Below, one piece after another: positions 11,971 through 22,927 of a stretch of DNA of 64,000 nucleotides (position 1 is its first letter; each line of letters opens with the position of its first letter). The notes under the pieces were generated by a model. It saw only the letters and a program-made list of their open reading frames with translations, was not told the origin of the DNA and did not search any database. Position numbers and translations under genes: made by a program. The stretch covers positions 40,894,101 through 40,958,100 of the forward strand of contig OX638371.1 of NCBI GenBank assembly GCA_951812925.1, given 5' to 3'. This stretch comes from Calliopum simillimum. Lineage: Eukaryota; Arthropoda; Insecta; Diptera; Lauxaniidae.

Positions 11971-13230
11971 TTTTAATAAAACTTCAGTTGATATTTTGTA
12001 ACTATTTTATATGCGTATGAATGCAAGTTTGGTCTGACAGCAATTTATATGGATTTCACTTACTACACGGAAAGAATTTGTTAATGATACCTAATCATAG
12101 CATGCCATTAAAATCGCATGACACTTTTCTACATCAGAGACCTTGCAAATCAATAGGCCGGAAAATTAGTTACTAAAGATTTTTATCAATGATATACTCT
12201 TACTATGTTCCCAAGAGGAAAATAAGCGCTACAAAAGGCTTTTCGAAGTGCTTCTTTTTCAGCAATAAACTTTTCCACTCCGTTATACCCGTCCTAGGAT
12301 GTAAGCGTTCTTTCAATAAAACGAACTGACCGCACTAGGATTTGAACCGAGGACCGTCCCATACTGGTTCAAAATCATTCAAAGCTGGTCGAAATCATTA
12401 TATTTTCGAAACGAAATTTTTTTCCCAAGTGTTTTTGGGGATGCTAATTACAAATCTGATGTTAGATTTTTAAAAAACAAAATGGCGGACTCGAAATGGC
12501 ATAATCCAACAACCTTTACATCTTATTTAAAAATATATTTCAATACTTTAACTTTGACAGAGTTATGTGCAACGGAAAATTCATCTACATAAAAATGGGT
12601 TTTAGATTACTTTATTATGGAGTATACGCTTTATAATTATATACAAATTTTATCATTTCAGGCGAGCTTCACATATTGACACTTGGCAAGCAATATAAGT
12701 TCAATTTTCCTATGGGTGCCTCAGAAAAGTTCGTGTCTAACATAAAAGGTTCAAAAATGCACCTCAATTTTTTTAGATGTGTTAGAAAAGGTTTGAATAT
12801 TCTTAAGCCAAAAAAAAAAAGATCTTGGCGGTAACTCGCGGTTCCAATTAGTTCCGGACATTTTTCATAACCATTGCTAAGTAACTGATTTTGTGAAATA
12901 ATTTGATTTTAAGTTAATCACAATTATCAAAAAAGAATAACCTTTTGCAAGTTTTGAGCTTAAAGATTCGATAGTACTCTCTTTTGCGAAGAGATTCCAT
13001 ATTCAAACATTCAAATCGGATCAGTTTTACAGTAACCACATAATTTTTACGGTGAACACTTAATTTTTATTTTCAACTCACAGAATTTTGCGTCTGAGAA
13101 GCTTACTTTTGGAGAGATCCCAAGAGCGTTTTAGGAACACATGGATCGTTCTTATCGATTTTCTGAGTTCTATGAATGTTAGTTAGACAGGCCATAAAAA
13201 ATTAATATAAACTTTTTTTTAGATTTTTGG
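11971..13230. other. Stretch without recognisable genes; isolated tRNA B-box-like motif
   Basis: At about 12335 the minus strand reads GGTTCAAATCC, which fits the polymerase III B box, but I see no A box or cloverleaf around it. Otherwise no features. Confidence 0.35.
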
Positions 13231-13236
13231 CTAGCT

Positions 13237-13753
13237 TTTAAGGATTTTGAACCAATATGCGTCTGAGTGATAGATAAAAACATATTATTTTTACGTACAA
13301 TTACAAACTTGTTAGACCACTACACCACTGACCTGTATGATTTTCCTCTCTTTTTTAAAATACTACTCAAATATTGAAGCATACATTTCGCTTTAAACAG
13401 AATTTGATACTCAAATGCTTCCTACAGCCTTACAAAGAATCATTGTGTATTCAGTTTCATTTCAATTAAACAAAAATAAATAAACAAAAAAAAAAAGTAA
13501 AATAAAAAAAATAAAATAAAAAAGGAAAAAAAAATAACATTTCCGGTGTAGGGATTGAACCTGGTCATGGAGCCATATAATTTACGAACTTATGTAAAGT
13601 GTCTATAAAATTTGTAAATTAAACAAATTTTTGTTCTCTCTCTTTCCTCTTTTTGAAAATACAACTCAAATATTAAAACAAATATGTATCTCCAAATAGA
13701 ATTTGATAACCGAATGCTTACTGCTTCAGCCTTACAAAAAAACATTATGTAAG
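13237..13753 (-). repeat. Possible tRNA-derived SINE with a duplicated 100-bp block
   Basis: On the minus strand 'GTCAGTGGTGTAGTGGTCTAA' (near 13312-13334) resembles the D-arm/A-box of a tRNA, and about 60 nt further on 'GGTTCAAAATCC' resembles a B box with one extra base. A second B-box-like 'GGTTCAATCCCTACACCGG' lies at 13546-13564. A roughly 105-bp block (13347-13455) recurs diverged at 13637-13753, with shared 'AATTTGATA', 'CAAATATT' and 'CAGCCTTACAAA'. This could be two tandem SINE copies. The fold and the family are not verified. Confidence 0.35.
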
Positions 13754-13919
13754 CGTTTCTTTTACGTGGGAACAAGTGCTTTCTTAAGTATCGCTTAGTA
13801 TTTTTCCTCTTGGGTTGTAAGGAATTTTTTAGTTCTTTTATAGTTCCATAGAAACTACGATGTAAGTTTGTTGAAATGCATTGAGTTTTCAATAAACAAT
13901 TCTTACTTTGCCTGTGTAT

Positions 13920-14310
13920 TAGTGATGAGCAAGCCAAGACAAAGACCATAACGGTCTTGGTTTTGGTCTTGTTCTAGCACATTTAGTCTTGGTGTTGGTT
14001 TTGATATTGAGTCTTGGTCTTGATCTTGGTCATTAAGACTTGGTCTCGGTATTTAAAAAAATTCAAAAGATTACTGAGTATTCAAAATTTCCAAACCTTA
14101 TGTTTACAAAGCTGTTGGGTTTTTAAGATTCTATATTTCGAATTAAGATAATATTTTATGCTTGAAAGGGGCGTGACACAGCTATTAACTATTAGCAAGA
14201 CTAAAAAGCAGTCTTGGTCTTCATGATCATCGTGAGCAAGACCAGGACCATAGCAGTCTTGGTCTTGGTCTTGCAAGAATCAAGACCAAGACTAATTTTT
14301 CTCATCACCA
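13920..14310. mobile_element. hAT-type MITE with 8-bp target duplication
   Basis: The 391-bp unit begins TAGTGATGAGCAA and ends with the inverse of TGGTGATGAGAAA. It is flanked on both sides by the same eight bases, CTGTGTAT (13912-13919 and 14311-14318). An 8-bp duplication with short imperfect ends is the hAT signature. The interior is unusual: both halves are packed with GGTCTT or AAGACC/AAGACT hexamers, and the two sides are partly inverted relative to each other. These may be subterminal transposase-binding repeats or microsatellite growth. It has no coding capacity; the 64-codon minus-strand frame inside is just the repeat. Confidence 0.85.
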
Positions 14311-14318
14311 CTGTGTAT

Positions 14319-15815
14319 AATCTTTGATTAAAAACTTATGGCTTCATTTAGTTACAAATTTTTAGTTCATAGTTTTCCAACAATTCGATTCTACAAAAAA
14401 AGCCGTAATTTCGACTCGAAAAACAGCACAAAAAACGTTCTTCCGAGTTGTAATAGAGAAGAGAGAAGTTTAAGTAACAAACCAGGATATGTCTTAAAAG
14501 GTCCTTTGAAAATTTTAAAAGAATATTCAAAGTATCAAATGCAATTTCCCTTTCTACATTACAGCAACTGCGGTATTCATCATGACCTGGCTAAAGAGAT
14601 ACGAGTATTTTCTAACTGAGAAGTGAACAATCCTATAACTATGTATAAAGCCACATTTTTACTAGATCTATTTGAACGATTTTGTTCAACGTAATGATAT
14701 AGGACCACTTCAAGAAAATTAAATAATTTTCACCAAAAACTACTGGGACATTAAACGGTTTTTCCTTATTGCAACGTGCATATTACTGACTTTAAAACAT
14801 GAAATGAAAAAACTATAAGTAATGCTTAATTTTTCTCAGTGCATGTTTTCTATTCCTTATGTGTTACTGTTGAAGTGGAACATACATATTTGAATATTGT
14901 AAAAAAATTAAACTTTATTTGAATACTTCATAGCAAATCATTCAAAACATGCAAATATCAAGGGTCATTCAGGCAGATGGTGGCAACTGACAATCGAGTT
15001 GAAATTGTCTAATTGTGAGAAAGTCAGACGAGATTTTTAATTAATAGTAGTAGGCCGACCTCCTTTACATGCGCACGTACAAAGCGATAAAAAGTGTCAG
15101 CTGCTGCTGGTTTTCCTTTTTGAATAAATACAAAAAAAATGGATATAATTTAAACCAAAAGGTTTAATAATGGGGTTTTTTAAATAAAAGTAGGTATAAA
15201 TACATATGTATGTACATTGTACATCAACCCGCAATGCTTTTTATAAATTTTTTATGCTTTATTTAATAGGGTTATACAAAATGAATATAATGCCTATATT
15301 GAATTGATTATGAAAAAAGTCTCGTAAATTTTGTAATTAACCATGAAAGTCTGAGAGATAAATATATTTTGAAATTGAGCTGAGAATTTTTTCAGATTTT
15401 TTGAAGATAATTTAAAAATATTTTTTGTGTGATTTCATTCATTCTTGCAAAAAAAGAATACAAATACTTCAAAAACACATAATTTGATAACCGTAAATAA
15501 CCACGTAAGAATCTGAGCTCAGTTTTCGGTTAATAAGTAAAAAAATACTTTTTTATCCGAAGTGAATTGTACAATTTTTCGGCAGTTTTGTGACTTTGAG
15601 GGCCGAAAAAAACCTCGAACTGTTTACGAGATATTGCCGAAAAAAGCTTTGAAAAAGCCAGTTTGAACTCTTTTTTTGAAAGGGCCATAAAATCCGACCT
15701 GGAGCCGAACTACCAAAATCCAAAAATCGTTTTTCTAGGAACATTATGAACTTTTAGAAACAGCAATAAGAAAGTTTCCAACGAAAACCTAAAAATTTAC
15801 TATCCTCATATTTGA
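14319..15815. other. Stretch without recognisable features
   Basis: AT-rich. The open frame of 93 codons at 14338-14619 has no motif I recognise and is probably chance. Confidence 0.4.
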
Positions 15816-17104
15816 TTTTATACCCTACACTTTATATATTCTTGATCAGCGTCACCTCCTTAGTCGATATAGCCTTGTCCGTCTGTCTGGCAGGCTGTCT
15901 GTCTGTGGAAATATTTTGTACGGAAAAACTAAGAAAGGTTATTAGATGAAATTTGGTACAGTGTTTTTGCCGTAAAAGTTATCTCGAGGGATTGAAAACG
16001 AGCGAAATTGGTAAACGGACACGCCTACCGCCCATACAAGAAATATATTCAAAACGCAAAAATAAAAGCATTATATCCAATAACGCAAATAAAATATACA
16101 TAAATACTAGGAATAGCAAGTACAAGCTCTGAGCAGAAACAAGGCGAATTAGGTCTAGACGGCTTGGCACCTCCCATATAAGCGAAAATTTCAAAAAGCT
16201 ATACTGAAAGCGTTTTTTGAGATAATGGAATCTTATTTAGTGCAGATACTTGAAATAGTTAGTGCAAGATCTAAGCACAAACTAAGTAAGTTCAGTCAAG
16301 ACGACGCACAATGGGAGATTGTGGCCATAAATAGGTAAAATTTGAAAGTGCTATGGATTCAAAAAAATTTTACGCCAATCGTCAGATAATACTTAGAGAT
16401 GGAAAAAAAAACTATAAAATTTTAAAATTTTGTTTTGCTTTGGTTACACAGTGGGCTCAAAGTTGGACTTTAATCGAAATGCAAAGTCCCTGCTGCCTTT
16501 TTTGAGAACTTTTTTTTATGAACTTTTTCATATTGTAGTTTTTGACGGGACAAAATAAATTGACTTTTTTGGAATGCAACGTGATATGTCAGAATAGCAT
16601 TTTGGCAAAAAGTACAAGCACTAAGCTTTTAAAAAAACATTTGTTTGGGTTTTTATATATAATACGTGAATTATGGAGATTTTTCGAAAATTTAAGCTCA
16701 AAAAGCCAAAATCGAGAAATTTTTAAAACTTCGACATAAAAAAAAAAAAAATACATTTTCTGATTTTTATTATTTTCCAATATAATATGGGGCCAAGTAT
16801 GCTTAATCGAAGTGCAAAGTCCCTACTGACTTTTTTGAGAACTTTTTTTCTATGAATTTTTTCCTGTTGCAGCTTTTGAGAAAACAAACTATTTGTATTT
16901 TTTTATATTCTTCAACGTTTTACAACAGATTTATCAATTTTAAGCTTACAGTCCGCTTAAATACGGAAGATGCTTATTTTTAACGAAAGGGTAGTAGGTA
17001 AGGTGTATATTTCCCCCCATTCAGCCCCTTGGAAATTGCCCTCTCTTTACTTGAACATACCATAGCGAAGCATTTTACCAAATCTTATAATTTGTGCCAA
17101 GTAG

Positions 17105-17530
17105 CGTTAGTAATATGACAAATTTTATTTTCGTAGGGTGTGGCACTGCCCATTTTTTCATACAAATTTTTTTTCCAAATGCCCTTTGCATATGTACCAG
17201 ATTTTGTCTATCTACGTCAAACAGTTTCTGAGATATGATGAATCATCATTCAGAGGGGCGTGGCATCGCCCACTTTTCTAGTGAGAACTGTTTGTTCTAA
17301 TTGTCTTAGCATATGTACCCAATCATATCTAAGTGCGGCAAATATTGTCAGAGATATAATAAATTTATTTTTTTGAGGGCGTGGACCGCCCATTTTTCCA
17401 GTGAACATTGTTTGTCCTGATGATTTTTACATATTTACCAAAACTCAGTTATCTAAGTCAAAGGGTTTCGGAGATATGATTAGCTGATTTTTTGGGGGGC
17501 GTGGCACCGCCCATTTTTTTAGCATATAAC
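17105..17530 (+). repeat. Tandem ~120-bp units with GGGCGTGGCAC...CGCCC core
   Basis: Four diverged units each carry a 'GGCGTGGCA(C)CGCCCATTTTT' block, then 'CATATGTACC' and 'TTTCGGAGATATGAT' blocks. The GGGCG/CGCCC part is a short palindrome. Related units lie at 53.6 kb and, inverted, at 55.8-56.1 kb. The array probably grew by unequal exchange or replication slippage inside the element. Confidence 0.7.
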
Positions 17531-18084
17531 TTAACCTTTTTATGTACTAAAACAACGTAGCAACTTCTTTAAAAACGGTTAGTTAGTTTCCGAGTCAATA
17601 GGGGACAAATACACAAACAAACAAAATCTAGTTTTTATAAAGTAGATTTTCGTTTATTTCGCATAACTTGAAAACTATAAAAGATATCTCAGAATTTTTA
17701 ACATTTTTGAAATCAGCGGGGTCAAGTTATTTAAAACTGGTACCAAGTTTGAAAAAAAATTCCAACCACGCCCTAACTTTGTATGGAAGGTAGGCGTGTC
17801 CGTCGGTGGACTTGGTTCGTATTCGCAGAATTTTATTATTTTAATGTAAAAACCATCCACGGTGGTTTTTAAAAAAATTCAACTTTTTGAAATACCACCC
17901 GCGATTTTTTTCGGGGATAGTGTTGGGGGTCCCTTCTAGTATCAGAATCCGGGATCCGCGAAATCGAACGTCCAGCCGTTTTTTTTTTTTTTGACATTTT
18001 AGTTTTTTTAACGATTTTTGAGAATGTCTCGGATTTATATACATATTATGTACACATATATATGTATGTACGTTAGTGTGTATC

Positions 18085-20655
18085 GAAAAACGAACACCCA
18101 ATTCCACACTCAAATTATGAAAGAAGAAAGATAAACAACTCAGGAAATATAAATTTTTTAACTTTAAAATAAATTCCTAGCTGGCCAAATGGCCATTGTT
18201 TATAAAAACCGAGTGATTTTGTACTGGAGCCTATCTTACGATAAATTTTTTTCCCAAAAACACCATAGATATCGATTTGTGGTCTAAAATAACTTATGTG
18301 TGCAAATTTTCAGAGAGATCGTATGACGTGCAGGAGTGTCAGCAAAGGAATAAGAAACGATTATCTTCAATGAAACGAATACTTTTTGTACTGGAGCCCA
18401 TCTAACGGCAGATTTTTTTCCAAAAAACACTACAGATCTCAGTTTGTAGTCGAAAACAACTTATGTATGCAATTTTTCAGAGAGATTGTATGACGTGCAG
18501 GAGTGTCAGCAATGAAAAAAAAGCACTTATTTTCAATCAAACGTTTAATTTTTGCACTACAGTCCATCTAACGATTCATTTTTTTCAAAAAAAACTTTTG
18601 GTACTTGATTCGTCATAAAAAATAGACTATGCACCCAAATTTTAAGATTGGTGGAACGACGTATGGGAGTGTCAGCGAAGGATTAAAAAATGGTATACAG
18701 CCATTTCATGCCTATCGTAACAAGATCTGCCACACCCCTTCCAAATTCGCTGAAATTCGGTACATGGTTTCGTTTCATGCTTAAACTTTGAGAAATGGCA
18801 AAAAAAAAATTTTGCGATTTTTTTTGTGGCTTGTGGAAGGGTGCAAAAAGTCGAAAAATAGGTAAAATGTAACAAACTCTCCTCAAATAATTACCAATAA
18901 CTTGGCCATTTCTTAACCGATTTTCATGTTTAGATCTGTTTTGAAAGGCATTGAATCAGGCTGATAAGCCGTGCTGCAATACGATTACGTTCAAAGGGAC
19001 TTAGAGAAAAAATTTGTTTCGACGCACAATGGCACTTTTTAGCTATATCTAACGAAAAAGGGCTATGAGATGGTATTGGTGGCTCCTTCAAACAAAATAC
19101 TTCAAGAACAAGTTTGCAAAAACCTCACCAAGGCCAAATAACTGATGCCAAAGCACCTTTCGAATGGGCAAATAGATAAAAGTCCGACATAATTTATCGA
19201 TATTGTGCAATTGCTGAATATGAAGCACCTACATCGCAACTCTCCAACGCTTTTCAAAATGTAAAAGCCATACCAGGGACCCAGAAATTTCATAGTTTTG
19301 TTCGCTAAGGCCGTAACCGTATTGCGCATTTCATTTTCAAAATCTTTTGAGGAATTTAAAATGATGTAAATTACAAAAAAACCTACATTATGCGAAATAT
19401 TGCATGTACTGAAATGTTCAAACAATCATTACTCCTATACCATTAATGGTACCATCCAAATTTTAGATTCATTTGAAAGATAATTTTGTCTTGTTTTCTA
19501 AAACAATATTTTGAAAGGTTGAAAATAGGTACTAAAGCGTTTTTAGTAGTTTAGTACTATACTAAAATAGCAGTAAATTTAGTAATTTTTACCAAATACA
19601 AAAAACTTTTACTTGTGCGCATAGAATGATTCAATCCCTTTCTAAAATCCTTTTCTTTCCAAAAAATATTATTTTGTAAGGTAGCAAAAGTGTAGTCGGG
19701 CACGTTTTTTGTAGTTTAGTACTAAAATAGTAATAAATGTAGTACTTTTTATCAACTACGAAAAATTTTATTTTAAGCTTATAGCCTTATTCAATGCCTT
19801 TCCAAAAAAGATCTAAACATGACAATCGGTTAAGAAATGGCCAAGTTATTGGTAATTATTTGAGGAGAGTTTGTTACATTTTACCTATTTTTCGACTTTT
19901 TGCCCCCTTCCACAAGCCACAAAAAAAATCGCAAAATTTTTTTTTGCCATTTCTCAAAGTTTAAGCATGAAACGAAACCATGTACCAAATTTCAGCGAAT
20001 TTGGAAGGGGTGTGGCAGATCTTGCTACGGTAGGCATGAAATGGCTGTATACCATTTTTTAATCCTTCGCTGACACTCCCATACGTCGTTCCACCAATCT
20101 TAAAATTTGGGTGCAAAGTTTATTTTTTATGACGAATCAAGTACTAAAAGTTTTTTTTGAAAAAATGAATCGTTAGATGGACTCTAGTGCAAAAATTAAA
20201 CGTTTGATTGAAAATAAGTGCTTTTTTTTCTTTGCTGACACTCCTGCACGTCATACAATCTCTCTGAAAAATTGCATACATAAGTTGTTTTCGACTACAA
20301 ACTGAGATCTGTAGTGTTTTTTGGAAAAAAAATCTGCCGTTAGATGGGCTCCAGTACAAAAAGTATTCGTTTCATTGAAGATAATCGTTTCTTATTCCTT
20401 TGCTGACACTCCTGCACGTCATACGATCTCTCTGAAAATTTGCACACATAAGTTATTTTAGACCACAAATCGATATCTATGGTGTTTTTGGGAAAAAAAT
20501 TTACCGTAAGATAGGCTCCAGTACAAAATCACTCGGTTTTTATAAACAATGGCCATTTGGCCAGCTAGGAATTTATTTTAAAGTCAAAAAATTTATATTT
20601 CCTGAGTTGTTTATCTTTCTTCTTTCATAATTTGAGTGTGGAATTGGGTTTTAAA
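18085..20655. repeat. Inverted repeat B, arms ~870 bp, loop ~800 bp
   Basis: The left arm 18085-18965 and right arm 19783-20655 are reverse complements at high identity. Landmarks: 'CCCAATTCCACACTCAAATT', 'CAGCTAGGAATTTATTTTAA' and its inverse, and 'GAAATGGCCAAGTTATTGG'. Each arm itself holds three tandem units of about 165 bp, marked by a '(C/G)TACTGGAGCC(T/C)ATCT' block and a 'GACGTGCAGGAGTGTCAGC' block. The loop (about 18970-19780) shows no feature I recognise. Confidence 0.85.
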
Positions 20656-20679
20656 ACTCGTCCATATATTTCAATACAC

Positions 20680-21955
20680 ACTAATGTACGTACATATATA
20701 TACTTGTATATGTATATATGTGTAATATATATATATGTATATATATATACATACATGCATACATACATATAAAAGGTATCGTTTCCGCACCATTTATTTT
20801 AAAAAAAAATCGGTTTTTTCGTATATAAAAAAACACAAACAAAAACCGGATACAGCAATAGTCACTCCAGATGTGATTTTTGATGCTTAATCCGAATCCG
20901 GTCTTAGAATTGCTCTATATTACTTCTGGACTTTGAGATATCCTTACATATATGTATAAAGGACACCACTTTTTTTCCTATTTTTGAAGTTATATAACAA
21001 GATAAGGTAATATTATCAAATGTTCATCTGCAATATTTCTCTGCAAAGCTATGTTAACTTTAAAATCACACCATGAAACTTAAAGCGAAGAATCTCGGTT
21101 TTCGGCTATATTTGAGGTTGTATACAGTACGGACGAAATTTGTCTGATCTTTTTTACCAACCGAAGCATTTAAAACCATTCTTTATCTTCAAAATGAGCT
21201 AACAAGTGGTCTCTTGTAATAGTTTTCTTAAAAGTTATGACTATTTTAAGACGACATGTTGCAGCAATACGTATATAAGAAATACTCGTACACTATATTT
21301 TAGTGGCACCCCTGTGAGTTTGCACTTCATAATGTAATTTTTAAATGGTCATAACTTTGTAGAGGAATATTGCAGATGAACATTTAATAGCTCAATTGAA
21401 AGCCAAAAAAAAGTACTAAATGCTTCTGGTAATAGAAATTCACAGAAGAATTTTGTGTGTCCTGCATATAACATCCAATATAGCCAAAAATCGTGTTTTT
21501 GCACTTTTTTAACTTTTTAGGTAAAGATATCTCCGACAAAAAAAAAGATATCGTTATCGGTTTGATTGAGTTTTCAAGAAAAAAGCTAGGGCTATTAACT
21601 GTCATACCAGATTTTACGGCATAATATTATCTTATCTTGTTATATAACTTCAAAAATAGGAAAAAAAGTGGTGTCCTTTATACATATGTATATGTAAGGA
21701 TATCTCAAAGTCCAGAAGTAATAGAGCAATTCTAAGACCGGATTCGGATTAAGCATCAAAAATCATATCTGGAGTGACTATTGCTGTATCCGGTTTTTGT
21801 TTGTGTTTTTTTATATACGAAAAAACCGATTTTTTTTTAAAAATAAATGGTGCGGAAACGATACCTTTTATATGTATGTATGCATGTATGTATATATATA
21901 TACATATATATATATTACACATATATACATATACAAGTATATATATGTACGTACA
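20680..21955. repeat. Inverted repeat C with TA-rich tips
   Basis: The left arm (20680-21060) and the right arm (about 21350-21955, interrupted by unmatched sequence) share 'GGTATCGTTTCCGCACC', 'CAAAAACCGGATACAGCAAT', 'CTAAGACCGGATTCGG', 'CTTCAAAAATAGGAAAAAAA' and 'ATATTGCAGATGAACATTT'. The outer ends are (TA)/(CATA) microsatellite. A diverged copy of part of the arm lies near 35215-35400. Confidence 0.8.
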
Positions 21956-22323
21956 TACATATATATGTGTACATAATATGTATATAAATTCGAGACATTC
22001 TCAAAAATCGTTAAAAAAACTAAAATGTCGAAAAAAAAAAAACGGCTGGACGTTCGATTTCGCGGATCCCGGATTCTGATACTAGAAGGGTCCCCCAACA
22101 CTATCCCCGAAAAAAATCGCGGGTGGTATTTCAAAAAGTTGAAATTTTTTAAAAACCACCGTGCATCTGTACCAAATTTTAATGGCCTAGCTCTATTATT
22201 ACTATATATGACCGCCGTTCCTCCCATTGTGCGGCGTGGCACCTTCCGTACAATCAAAATTTTCTAAATACTGCAGTGTAGGGTATATTTTTTTGGCCAG
22301 GTCAAAGGTAACACCCTTACTAG

Positions 22324-22761
22324 TTAAGTATGCAGTTAGATAAATTGTAAAATACATTATATTTTGATTACATAAGCCCAAAAATATGAATTTCAAAATT
22401 TTTACAATGGAACTTATAGCAGTTATGAATTAGGTCTTTTTAGTCAGTTGTAAAAAAATTAGCGGTTCACAAGAAGTGAAATATTTTCTAAGCCTTGCAG
22501 ATTCTGGCATCATCCACTTTATAGTAAAAGTTTGAGGAAAAAGTATAAACTTTGGATTGGCGCCCCCTCTATAAAACATTTTTACTAATAAGTACATACA
22601 TAAATACTTTAAAGTTCTAGATAACCAAATAGCTACTTCCATTCCTCCATATTGTTTTTTAAGCCCTTGATTCGTAGGATTTGAGGCAATAACAAGAAAA
22701 ATCTATAATTAACAAAAAAAAATTTATAGAAGAAAAATAAAATAAGTATCTACCTAGTTGC
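22324..22761. other. Stretch without recognisable features
   Basis: AT-rich sequence between the end of the HINE and the copia target site. Confidence 0.4.
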
Positions 22762-22766
22762 TTTAG

Positions 22767-22919
22767 TTTTGTAAGGAGAATTTATTTAGACTAAAGAAAA
22801 TTATTTTTCACAATTCAAATATTGAAAACTAAAAACATAAGTTGCTAGATATAGAAACAATTAAAGTTTTACAGTACATTTTCTTTTCAACAAGTAATGT
22901 TCAATCTTATCATTCAACA
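22767..22919 (-). repeat. copia 3' LTR (sense orientation), 153 bp
   Basis: Sense ends TGTTGAATG and CTTACAAAA. By the TG...CA convention it would be 150 bp (22770-22919), but the flanking TTTAG duplication fits only the 153-bp version. AATAAA lies close to the sense 3' end. No difference from the other LTR was seen by eye. Confidence 0.9.
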
Positions 22920-22927
22920 CCCCCACT
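22920..22927 (-). promoter_or_regulatory. Polypurine tract of the copia element
   Basis: Sense AGTGGGGG lies directly before the 3' LTR, the expected primer for plus-strand DNA synthesis. The stop codon of the pol frame overlaps it. Confidence 0.8.

Larger units (their letters stand above)
17862..22163. repeat. Outer inverted repeat of a three-way palindrome
   Basis: The arm at 17862-18070 recurs inverted at about 21945-22163 with only a few differences. Landmarks on both sides are 'ACCACCCGCG', 'GGGGATAGTGTTGGGGG', 'AGAATCCGGGATCCGCG' and 'AACGTCCAGCCG'. Between the arms lie two further inverted repeats, side by side. As single strands the whole could fold into a stem with two long branches. 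Shorter open frames in the arms are mirror artefacts. Confidence 0.85.
16307..22231. mobile_element. Transib-like non-autonomous element, 5.9 kb
   Basis: Left end CACAATGGGAG, right end the inverse of CACAATGGGAG. The similarity continues for about 35 bp (a 'CATAAATAG'-like block on both sides). The first seven bases match the Transib/RAG-type heptamer CACWATG. The flanking five bases are CGACG on the left and CGGCG on the right: one mismatch, GC-rich, as expected for this superfamily. The outer DNA rejoins as one HINE (copy A), so the unit is a real insertion. No transposase is present. Contents in order: a leading segment shared with the inverted copy at 55-58 kb, GGCGTGGCAC tandem units, then a large three-way palindrome. 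Confidence 0.65.
15820..22323 (+). mobile_element. HINE/DINE-1-like Helitron derivative (copy A), split by a large insertion
   Basis: The 5' part (15820-16301) opens TATACCC and continues with 'TTGATCAGCGTCACCTCC', 'GTCGATATAGCC' and 'GTCCGTCTGTCTGG', the same order as in the cleaner copy at 41.98 kb. The 3' part resumes at about 22232 with 'GCGTGGCACC' and 'ACTGCAGTGTAGGGTAT'. It ends with the imperfect stem TTTTGGCC/GGTCAAAG and then 'ACACCCTTACTAG' before a T. A 3' hairpin followed by CTAG|T is the Helitron/Helentron terminus. Between the two parts sits the Transib-like insertion. There is no Rep/helicase ORF, so it is non-autonomous. Confidence 0.7.

Noticed and set aside
12300..12370. 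tRNA gene on the minus strand
   Set aside because: Only a B-box-like GGTTCAAATCC; I could not form acceptor, D or anticodon stems.
18672..20062. Similar 63-67-codon frames on opposite strands as a gene pair
   Set aside because: They are the same sequence seen in the two arms of inverted repeat B.
20690..20775. TATA-rich run as promoter or replication origin
   Set aside because: It is a (TA)/(CATA) microsatellite mirrored at 21880-21970 in the palindrome.
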